Origin: Scylla paramamosain
Lineage: Eukaryota > Arthropoda > Malacostraca > Decapoda > Portunidae
Direction of reading: 5' to 3'
Length of the DNA stretch: 64,000 nucleotides
Assembly (NCBI RefSeq): GCF_035594125.1
Contig: NC_087173.1
Span: 18,130,223-18,194,222 of the forward strand
The notes beneath the pieces were generated by a model. It was not told where the DNA came from, did no database searches, and saw nothing but the letters and a program-made list of their open reading frames with translations. Of the stretch, positions 27,927-37,841 are shown in pieces. How positions within the stretch are numbered: position 1 is the first letter of the stretch; each line of letters starts with the position of its first letter. The position numbers and the translations under genes are program-made.

Positions 27927-28737
27927 GTGCTAATTGGTGATGTGTGTAGAGTGCGTACAGGTGTGGCAGGAAGACGGGGCAAACAGATTTTCAAAATTTA
28001 CCACAATTTCTTCTTTCTGAACACCGCGCTGGCTCAATCAGTAGTGCATGTTTTTTTGTATGTTGGTTTCCGGTATGAAATCACTCATGCTCATCTCTAT
28101 CTTAGGTTAAGGTTAGGTTTGAAATTTCCCCAGTTTTCAAAATATGGCGTGACCCACCCACAGACTTGAAATACAGGTCCAAATTTGGCAATTTTGTCTT
28201 CCCACCTTAAAAGCCTGCCTTCCCACCAGTCCCCAGGCTTGCTGGGATAGGGAAAGGAAAAAAGAAGATACAATGTATTGTGTGAAAAGTGCAGTTTTAC
28301 AAAAAAATATGTAAATGGTTTGGGAAAAGTTATAGAGATACCACAAAAATTATTGAAACCTGATGACTATTTGGTCCCAACATCAAATGTGATTCATGTT
28401 ATGGTCTCAGGCCCACCCAGGGCAGCTCTTAAGGCTAAATATTCACCCCATCTTCAGGTAATTTTCTCAGTATCTCATTGCTTCAAGGGGGACTGTGACA
28501 GGGAGAAACATAGTGATGCCCTGTCCAGGAACACCATGGAAATGCTGAGAAATTTACCTGAAGGTAGGATACATTGTTTTTTACAGGGAGTGGAACCTCA
28601 GGCAAGACAATCAAAGAAATGTTAATCCATCACCACACTGGTCTGGCCAAGATGCTCACCAGGGGCCAGTGGATGTTAGTGAGGCTGAACTGTCCTTTTT
28701 TTTTTATTTGTTTTCTTATTTATTTATTTATTTATCT

Positions 28738-28963
28738 TCATTTATGTTAGAGGGGCACTGACTAAGGGCAGCAAAAAAAAAGAAAAAAAAAAAACTGAAA
28801 AAAATGTTCACAGAGGTGCCAGTCCCAAAGTTAGAGGATAAGTGTCTGGAGTTCAAGTCATAGGGAGAAGGAAATACAGAAGCTGGCAGGGAGTTCCAGA
28901 GTCTACCAGAAAAGAGATGAATAATTGAGAACACTGGTTAACTCTTGCATTACAAACCTGAGC
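28738..28963 (+). repeat. Dispersed repeat family A, long copy
   Basis: Contains gttagaggggcactgactaa, an A-rich spacer, cagaggtgccagtcccaaag, ggcagggagttccagagtct and ggttaactcttgcatta. It is collinear with the copy at 11,010-11,256. It ends about 30 bases before the first Ly6 exon and may supply part of that intron's 3' region. Confidence 0.7.
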
Positions 28964-28991
28964 CACCTAACACTGCTCCCTTCCCCTGCAG

Positions 28992-29203
28992 TGACGTCAG
29001 CAGTGGTGGGGAGTGTGTGCCGAGCTCCCCTGGCAGTGGTGGTGGCAGCGGCAGTGGTAGCAGTGGGCGTGGTGGCCAGGCAGCAGCAGGGGCCCCTCAC
29101 TTGCTGGTCCTGCCTGGCTCACACTCAAGGATCAGACTGCTTTGAACTGGACTATGAGAACATGACCCTCACCAAGATGTGTAACCTGGAGGAGGTGTTC
29201 TGC

Positions 29204-29248
<45 letters not shown>

Positions 29249-29357
29249 GAATTACATAGTTACAGAGCAGATCCACAAGCCACAATAGACCTTGGAGTCC
29301 TCATGAGTTATGTTATCTTGACTATTAAGAAAAAAAAATTTGTACAAGAAAAGCACA

Positions 29358-29412
<55 letters not shown>

Positions 29413-32165
29413 CTTATATGTGATGAACGAAGGAAGGAAGGTTGAAAAGGATCATCCAAAATTGGAGGATAAGTGTTTTGAAATCTCCTTGAAAGAGTTC
29501 AAGTTAGGGAAAATAGGTGGATATAGGTATGTACTTATGTATGCATTATATAGGGACTGCCATGTGTAGACGTACTAGCTTCTTGCAGCTTTCCTTATGT
29601 CCTACTCTAATTATACACAGTGGGACTGCAAGGTGTATGCAACTTTGCTGGCTTCTTGCAGCTTCCCTTATGTTCAGTTCTTATTATACTGGGACTGCTA
29701 GGTTTGGGTTAACTGGGTTCCTGGAGCTTTCCTCATGTCTCCTGTTCCCTGCAGGTGAATCGCATCTGGTATGTGGTGGAGGTAGGAGCTGAGGCAAGGA
29801 ACCTGAGTGTGAACCGCACCTGTGCCACTGACTGCAGTCCATCCTGTGTGGTGATTGGTGACAGGACCAAGGTGAGTGCTTGCTGAGTGGGCTGTGTGGT
29901 GCCACACTGGTGACAGTCATCTGTCTGTCTGCCAAGTCCTGTGGTGGTAAGACACATCCCCAGCATTACTTGTCTCTTATAGAAATATGTTTTATCTATT
30001 TGAATTTGTGCAGAACTGAACTTTTTAATTCCAAGTGATCATGTTTTATGTTCACAAACTTGTTCCTCTGGTTATGCATTCCACTGCTAATTTGGGAAAC
30101 TACTTCTGCACACCCTTGTCTCACCTTCCCTTGTTAAGCATGTTGCCATGATGCCTCACCATCAAGTTACCTGTCTGGTATCACTGTGGTGTGATGACAG
30201 TCCTACTGTTGCAGCATTACTGGGGCTGGCAGCTGGACCTGAATCAGAGTTGTTATGATTTAAAACAAATGACTTAAACAAATCATTAGAGATATAGATT
30301 GAGAGGGAGAGTTATGTAAGTGGCATAAAGGATATAACAAGGGTCATATCAAATAAAATCTGTAGGATTAATTATCAGAATAGCATAAGAAGTAATGGGT
30401 TTAAGGTTGATAAAGTTAGCTTTATTAAAAACAAATAGGAAGAAATAGGTTGTCAAGTATTGAGGTACAAGTGGAATCAACTTGGCAATCAAGTTGCCAG
30501 TGGTGAGTCAGTGAGAGCTTTACAAGATTAGGTACATGTGTGGATAAGGATGACAAGTGGATTCAAGCAACCATTTTGTATACAGAGACTACCACGTGTA
30601 GGCCTGCTGGCTGCTTGCAGTTTCCCTTGTCATCTTACCTGATTATAATCAATTTTTGTCAGAGTAAAAAAATAACAGTTTAAATCAGGATGATATTTTT
30701 ACTAAAATAAATTTCTAATGTCACCGACCTGAATATACAGGTTCACAATGTAGCAAGGTAATCTCATTGATACAGATGTAATACATGATGCACCATCCAT
30801 GATGCAGCTTGTGTTGTGTGCCCGTGCTGTGGTGCAGCTGCCACTTGCCATCACACCCAGTCACTACCTTCATGGTGACATGTTCTGTTTCACTTCTCAT
30901 TGTGGCTCCAAGCCATTTGTTGAGACATTCATGTCATTGCATGGAAAACTCGACCATTCAAACAACATTACCTGGGCAAAGATGTGGGATCCCTCTCATC
31001 CTGTGCATGGTGGCAGGGTTTTGCTAATGATGGAAAAGACAATGTGATGGACATGCCTGATCTGTCATGTACATCTGCTGCATCATCTGAGTTGCCTTTC
31101 CCAGAGACATTATTCTTTGTAGTTTTTATAAGCAGTATATACTAATGAAGCAGGTATATGTGTTTTTATTTATTTGTTTATTTTCATTATTATTTTAAGA
31201 GATAGTTTTGTGACTGATAAAGCAAAAAAAATCACATGCTTAGTCACCAGGAAAGGCAGGCACTGCCTGGGGATCAAACCTTTGATCATCTGCTTTCTGG
31301 GCAGATGTGCTAACTATTACACCACATTTGCCTCTCAGTGACTACCCTCACATACAGACAGGCAGAATCACCAGGACAGTCTCTTGGACACATCAATACA
31401 TCCTGGACTGCAGTGTGACTTAAAGCCTTGATCTGCTCCAGTGTGAGGAAAGTTGATCAAACACTCACAATAACCAAGCATTTAGAGTGTTGTCACGAGC
31501 CAGTCCCCTAATGAAAGGAAGGAAAATAGAGTTGTCAGGGACAGAATTAACCTTGGCTGGGAAATGGATCAGCCACTAAACACTAAAAGGGTCCATGCAC
31601 AAAGGAATTAGCTTGATGTTATTAAGCAGAGACAGATTGGATTTCTTTGCCTGGAATATGAAGTTAAAGCATTATTAGACAAGCATAATGTATTATTAGG
31701 TTGGAGAGGCTTGTGTTTTATTTGACAAGAAAGTAATCACAATGCAGGAGCTTCAGTTGAAGTAACACAGGCAGGAATGCCAAGAGACACACACCTTACA
31801 TGTACAATGAAGTTTTCCCTATTATGTCTGAGGGAATGGCTGAGCACATCCCTGAGGCATGCCATGGCAGTGGAGTCTTTATTGGATAAAGTGCATAATA
31901 CTTTGATACTCGGATGGCCTAGCAATGCAGGGCTTGTCACGGCAACATGTGCCTTGTTTCCATCACAAGTGTACACCATTGCTAAGTAGTGATTCTCCTC
32001 TAGATCCACTCCTGCACCTCCTGCTGCACAACATCCTACTGCAATATAGGCAGCTCTGCCTCAGCCCAGCCCATAGCCAATACCTGCCTGGTGGGGGCTG
32101 CCCTGTTGCTGGGGGCCTGGAGCAGCCTGGCCTCCCCTTGGACATACACCCTGCCAGCTGGCTGA
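28992..32165 (+). CDS. Ly6/uPAR-domain secreted protein, probably GPI-anchored
   Basis: Three coding exons: 28992-29206, 29755-29871 and 32004-32165 (TGA at 32163). All have good acceptors (cccctgcag, tccctgcag, tcctctag) and GTGAGA/GTGAGT donors, and phases agree. The product has a hydrophobic, Ala/Val-rich signal peptide (APLAVVVAAAVVAVGVVA). A cysteine-rich three-finger domain follows: CWSC, then single Cys, CATDCSPSC, and the terminal CTSCCTTSYCN box, which is diagnostic of Ly6/uPAR proteins. Three N-glycosylation sequons (NMT, NLS, NRT) are present. The C-terminus is a second hydrophobic stretch (CLVGAALLLGAWSSLA) as expected for GPI anchoring. The first exon begins in phase 1 with TG. 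If the missing upstream exon ends in A, the start codon is split across the intron and the protein is 164 residues. Insect relatives act in septate junctions or in modulating channels and receptors, but the exact orthologue is not identifiable here. Confidence 0.8.
29207..29409. repeat. Two (GA)n microsatellites in Ly6 intron
   Basis: GA runs at about 29207-29243 and 29361-29409. The first begins inside the splice donor (GTGAGAGAGA). Confidence 0.95.
29425..29522 (+). repeat. Dispersed repeat family A, 3' part
   Basis: ggttgaaaaggatcatccaa, then aattggaggataagtgtttt and gaaagagttcaagtta match the 3' half of the long family-A copies. Confidence 0.5.
29545..29740 (+). repeat. Three tandem copies of a LINE 3' end (~60-70 bases)
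   Basis: Starts at about 29552, 29622 and 29690. Each reads gggactgc-a-gtgta-gc, then ggcttcttgcagctt-ccttatg. The same block follows the dead LINE tails at 30,585 and 40,985. Confidence 0.6.
30270..30650 (+). mobile_element. 5'-truncated LINE tail in Ly6 intron
   Basis: The end of a non-LTR reverse transcriptase ORF is visible as a decayed ...W-N-LGNQVAS-ESV-AL... stretch at about 30,470-30,525. It is followed by the 3' UTR block agactaccacgtgtaggcct and gcttgcagtttccctt. This is the same family as the copy at 40,860. Confidence 0.6.
31259..31332 (-). repeat. tRNA-like SINE head or tRNA pseudogene
   Basis: On the minus strand, 74 bases have an A-box-like tggtgtaatagttagca, a plausible anticodon arm (tctgc-7-gcaga) and a B-box ggtttgatccc. 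The acceptor stem pairs in only four of seven positions, so a working tRNA is unlikely. The A-rich sequence downstream fits a SINE. Confidence 0.55.
31341..32003. other. Ly6 intron, nothing recognisable
   Basis: Unique sequence between the SINE head and the last Ly6 exon. Confidence 0.5.
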
Positions 32166-33307
32166 GCCAAGTCTGCTTTGCTTTGTTTGCATATTATAAA
32201 ATTAAGTATTTTTGTAAAAATACCGATGTAATACTTTTGATAACTATTATGCACTAGTCCTATAGCACATGCTCTCTGCTGTAAGAACTGAGTGGTGATT
32301 TTCAAATAGTATTTAAGGTGCCAGTGACCATTTGCCATAAGAGAGCTTACAAGCCCAGCTTCCTTTATAAGTGCCAGAACTACGGTACAGTACTTGCCTC
32401 AGCAATGCATTCCCTCACTCTGATAACAGTGACAGAGAGCTTAGCTAGACTGTACCTGAGTGGTGTGGTAGTTTGGTGGCAGCAGCAGCAGCAGCAGCAC
32501 AGTGGTGTGTGGCACAAGTGACTGGCAAGACCCTTGTGGTGTGTTGCTCAGTGTGGTGACAGTACTGTGGTGGACAGACTGGGTGGTGCTGAGGCTGCTT
32601 GAACCACATATTAGCATGTTGAATTATTGTTGTTTGTTAATCTATAAAAGATTTAAAAAGAATTTCATCAGGTTAAGGTTATCTCTCTCTTTTTGACAAA
32701 CTGTCAGTTGTTCATGCTACCAGTTTTAAAGTAATGTCTCAGACGTGTCAATAATTTTTACTTGCAGGAGTTTCTGCATGCAGACAGTCTGATTAGTGGG
32801 TAAGGCTTGCTGGGAGGTCTGTTGCAAGATCATCAGCTTTATTAATATTTACAGGTTTGCTCAGAGTAATGGGATTCATTGGAGAGTGTTGTGTGGCAGA
32901 CACAGTGACTCACTGTGCATTGCAAGGGAATAGAGTAATGGGCCTCACTGGCAGGGTGCTACTATGTAATGACTATGCTCAGATGTGACACACACCCTCA
33001 CACACTCACCTCTGTCTGGCTCTTTTTGGGTAGTGGGCATGCTTGGAACATCTGCAGTTAGCAGCTTTACAGATGTGGCATGGTGTCATAGTAAGTGTGA
33101 TCCATGAAATAATGCCCTACCTATGGTAAGAAGTAATGACACAGGTATTAAACAACAACAGCAGCTACTACTACTACTAAATATGGGAGAACAGGATAGG
33201 AGAGAACAACACTTTCTTCTGAATTACTATACATATAATCAAGTTTATTAATCAGAAATAAGTATTATATACATTTATTCAGATGTTAAGGAAGGTAATG
33301 AACTCAG
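32166..33307. other. Intergenic sequence after the Ly6 gene
   Basis: Contains a short CAG run (about 32478-32499) and otherwise nothing recognisable. No canonical AATAAA was found close to the Ly6 stop. Confidence 0.4.
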
Positions 33308-33510
33308 CCCTTTGACTGCTATTTGCCACATCTTTCCTTCATTACCAATCATTCTGAGGCATCTTTACTCTTTCTACAACCATATCCGGTCTTTAAACTG
33401 GGTAGAAATTGCCAAATCTATTCTTTTTAATCTCCTTTATTATAGATGTATATAAAGATTTCATGCATTACTTCTGGTGCTGTTAATTGTTTTGTGTCAC
33501 AGTGAAAGGG
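33308..33510 (+). mobile_element. piggyBac-like MITE
   Basis: Begins CCCTTTGACTGCTATTTGCC and ends GTGTCACAGTGAAAGGG, followed by TTAA at 33511-33514. The left TTAA has mutated to CTCAG. About 203 bases, collinear with the copies at 5490 and 57302. Confidence 0.75.
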
Positions 33511-33794
33511 TTAAGAGCAGAAATAGAACAACTTGTAGAGACTGAGGCAGGACATGACCAAGCTTTGATGTAGAGAGAGGGAGTGAAAAGACCAGTGGGA
33601 AGACCGAAGAAGACCTGGCAGTGTATGTGTGGGGAGAGAGACACAAGAACAATGAATATTTGAGGAGAGATCAGTAATGTGAGTGAGAGAGATTCATAAG
33701 CTGTGTGAAATATGGACATTAACTGAAATTGAGATGATTGAAGGCATTTACACCATACATCAAGCCACTGGGGCATTTCTAAGTGGCTTCTACA

Positions 33795-34312
33795 AACTCA
33801 GTATTCTCAAATGTTTTTGCTCTATCATGACTACACTTCACTGCCTTGGGCGAGAATTATTGAGGTTTTCAAGGGCATTTTATCAATTCTAGTCAGTTTC
33901 AATAGGCTTTCTAATATAAGGTAACAGGGTTTTTAAAAATATTTTCATGCTTCTTTTCCATAGAAGTTATCTCAACTGTGTTTCCATGGTTCTAGTCATA
34001 GTTATGGAAGTTGTGGAAGTTACTGAGGTTTTCAGGGGTATTTTGATCAATTCTAGTCATAGTATATAGTAGCAGGCTTTCTAGTGTAAGGTACTGGGGG
34101 TTTCAAGGATGTTTGCATAGTTAAAGTTTTAAGATGTTGTAATGGAAGTTATCAGGGTTTTCAAGGGTATTTTCAGGAATCTAATCATAGTTCAACAGGG
34201 ATTCTTCATTATTGATAGGCAAAAACACCCATGGGAACCCAATTAATTAATCCTGTGGCCTTTGAGAACAGTCCTGAATAGAGTCCAAGATGTTTCAGAA
34301 TACAGATCCTGG
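33795..34312 (-). mobile_element. MITE family B relative with repeated core
   Basis: Left end tattctcaaatgtttttgct and right end gatgtttcagaatacagatc are the family termini. The interior repeats ttctagtcatagtt and ga-gttttcaa-ggtatttt about four times. It resembles the amplified array at 7450 and that at 11,740. Confidence 0.5.
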
Positions 34313-34572
34313 ATCATGACTTCCAGAATCTTTGCAGTCAACATTCCTGGCACATCAATAAGCCATGAGTACATATGTGAATCAGAAAAACACTTTAATT
34401 GGTGGTATTAATAAACAGTATTGATTCTTAAGCATTGATCTTTATTTTATATCCTGACCTTTGCTTCTTGTATTTATATGGTGAACTGATACAAACAATT
34501 GCTATGACATACTGTACAATGAACCTTACCTGTGGGATTATAAATTCAGGTGTGTCTGAACAGGTAAGGCAG

Positions 34573-35262
34573 TGTTGCTTTTCATGGTTTTGGCTTCAGT
34601 TGCAGTGTTGGTTTTGTTTTGGCTTCAGCTACACATTGGTTTTCATGGTTTGCCTTCAGTTACAGTGTTGCTTTTTCATGGTTTTGGCTTCAGTTGCAGT
34701 GTTGCTCTTCTTGGTTTTGGCAAAAGTTGCAGTGTTGCATATTGCCTTTCTTGGTTTTGGCTTGAGTTGCAGTGTTGCTTTTCATAGTTTTGGCTAATGT
34801 TGCAGCATTACTTTTCATGGTTTTGCCTTCAGTTGTGTTGCTTTTCATGGTTTTTGGCATCTATTGTGTTGCTCTTCATGGTTTTGGTTTCAATTGTGTT
34901 GCATATTGCTTTTCTTGGTTTTGGCTTGAGTTGCAGTGTTGCTTATTAGTTTTCCTGGTTTTTGCTTGAGTTGCAGTGTTACTTTTCATGGTTTTGGCCT
35001 CTGTTGCAATGTTGCATATTGCTTTTCTTGGTTTTGGCTTGAGTTGCAGTATTTATTACTTTTCATGGTTTTGGATTGACTTGCAGTGTTGCTTTTCATA
35101 CATTTGGCTTCAGCATTGCTTTTATGATTTTGGCTTTATTTTCATGGTTTTGGCTTGAGTTGCAGTATTACTATTTACTTTTTCAGTTTATCAGTTGCAC
35201 ATTGCTTTTCATGGTTTTGACGAGTTGCAGCATCGCTCTTCATAGTTTCAGTTTATCAGTTT
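34573..35262. repeat. Minisatellite, ~33-base unit
   Basis: About 20 degenerate units of gttgcttttcatggttttgg plus cttcagttgcagt. Because the unit is a multiple of three, long Phe/Leu/Cys-rich frames stay open, but they are not genes. Confidence 0.9.
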
Positions 35263-36000
35263 ATTGAGAACATTGGCTTACAGTACAGGGGAGAAAGGAA
35301 GTGAGGGGTTAACTTTTAGAATCCAGGTGACCTCTCGTTCGACTATAAAAACCGTCTATTGCAAGTTAGAACTGTATGGATGTACTGAATTTTCAACGAA
35401 ATATATTACAAGGCACAACAAGTAACTTGCTGACTGTAAGAAAATTGTCACAGAACTTAATAAAATCTAACCTCTCCCAAATAAGAATGTGAAAATGCTA
35501 CCGAATTCGGAATGGTATTTCCCCACTATCCAATGCTAGGTAAGCAATACGGGCATAACCCCAGTGTGGTAAATATGGCAGTTAAGAAAAGAAAAAAAAA
35601 AAAACTAAACATTTTATCATTATAAAATAAGCAAAAGCAATTATTTCCACAATTATTTTTTTTCATTGTGGAAATACGCTGCACTGCACTCTAATGCATC
35701 TAAAACTGTTATTGTTATCTAATTACAATCTGAAGGACTGGTCAGAGGGCAACACACCACACACACACACACACACACATTGCATCACCATCTGGGGGCA
35801 AATTTTGGATGTTTTTCAAGAACAGGCCCTGTGGCCTGAATCTAGCAATGAGTGGACACTTCATTGCAGTGGCGCCATGTGTAGCCTCTCAGTGCACCAC
35901 GCAATGTACTCGCCACGCGGGCTCAAAAGGTTAGATAATAATGAGGCGAAAAGATTTTTTTTTTTTTACTCCATCCAGCTTAGTAATGCTGTGTGAGTTG

Positions 36001-36001
<1 letters not shown>
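35263..36001. other. Region upstream of DHRS12
   Basis: Mostly unique, with a short CA run (about 35758-35780). No exon is recognisable. Confidence 0.4.

Positions 36002-36002
<1 letters not shown>

Positions 36003-36050
<48 letters not shown>
36003..36050. repeat. (CT)n microsatellite in the DHRS12 promoter region
   Basis: Pure CT run ending about 185 bases upstream of the DHRS12 start codon. Two TCAGT initiator-like sites follow in a GC-rich stretch (near 36122 and 36136). Confidence 0.9.
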
Positions 36051-36053
<3 letters not shown>

Positions 36054-36235
36054 TAATCAAGTCCCCGCTAAAAAGGTTCGTGTTTACACAGTTCTCTCCC
36101 CGCGACCCCGCCGGTCGCCGCTCAGTGCTGGCGCTCAGTCTCACAGCTGATTGCGAAGGGGTTGGTAGTTGTTCAGCTGGTCCGCGAATTCTTGGCGCAA
36201 CTTCCTCACAGCACGACAGTTGAAGGCGTGGGAAC

Positions 36236-37757
36236 ATGACGCTGTACAGGAACACCGTGTGGTTCCTGAAGGGCCTGAAGGAGTACACGAGGTGAGCGTG
36301 TGGTGTGTGGAGGGAGTGCGTGAGAGAGAGGCATGTTGTGGTATGTTGTGTCACGTTCCAAGGGAGGGCAAGTGATTAGTCACTACCTGTGTGATGTAAT
36401 GAATGACGTAGTGGAGTGTTCGTTTTTGTGTTACGTGACTTCTGCGTGTGTTACTTCCCTTCTGATTATATTTTCTTAATTCAAGCATTTAAGAGAGTGA
36501 ATTGTGTTAATGCATAATGAGAACGAGGTGGTTACGTGTTAGAAGAAATTACAAGAAAAAATGTCACGTGTTGCTTTACGTAAGTGTCAATGTCAGTTAT
36601 CACTGGATCCAAGCATGAAATCATTACTGAATTGTGTAAATGTCATGAGTTACTGAGGTGGTCACGTATTAGAATAAATTGGAAGGAAAATGTACGTCAC
36701 GTGCTGTTTTACGTAAATTTGTGTTGAGTTGTCATTTTTTACGTAATTCAATCATTAAAGATTTAATAGCTCAATTGTTACTGACGAGTTAACATTACGC
36801 ATTAGAAGAAATTGGAAGAAAATTGATGTCACGTGTTGCTTAACGTAAATTTTAGCTGTCAATTTTCACACAATTCAAGCATTTAAGAGGTAATTACGTG
36901 AGGGTGTTAATGAAGGACGAGTTAGCAAGGTGGTTACCTATTAGGCCATGAAATGAGTGTTGCTTTACGTAAATTTGTGGTAGTCAGTCACATTCCAAAC
37001 ATTCGAGAAGTAATGACGAGGGTGCTAATGACAACGAATCAACAAGACAGTTACGTATTATGAAAAATTGTAACAAGAAATGGATTTATTATTTTTTACG
37101 TGAATTTGTGTTCATGTCAATTCTCACAAATTTCAAGCATCAAAAGAAGAAGAAGAAGAAAAAAAAACAAGGTGATGGTCATGCTAGAGGCTGGACTATT
37201 TACGTGCGCCGGAGTGAACCAGCAACAGTAAGGTGCTCGTGATAGGCGTTAACGAGCTGACTGTCTATTAACTATTTATTATATGCGTGCTCAGGAGTGG
37301 ACCAGCAATATAACATTAATTTATTCAGCTTGATTTGTATTTTAACGCATTTCACAGGATACGAGAACATTATTTTGACATGATGAGCCAGTGAAAGGAA
37401 TATTGGGAGGATACGCAGGTCCGTATTCTGAAGCGCTTTGCTGTCTCGCTACGACTATTTTCAGAGGCCACAGCGATAACTAGCCGGGTTCTTAAGAGCG
37501 TTTTTCCTATCTATAATGCAAAATTTTGTTATTCTGTTACTGGAACCATGAACACATTTAAAAACCCTCGGAACTTCAACTTGAACCTTATGAAACTAGT
37601 GGAGGTGCGGCGCAGAAGCGTTTTAGAATATACGGCCTTTCCGACTTCCCTTATCCTGACTGACTGACCGCCTACAGCCCAGACCAAGTGTGGTGGTGAT
37701 GGTGTGACATCCGTGTTCTGTAAAGTGTTAATCTACCGGATTTGATAAAGGCAGGGT

Positions 37758-37841
<84 letters not shown>

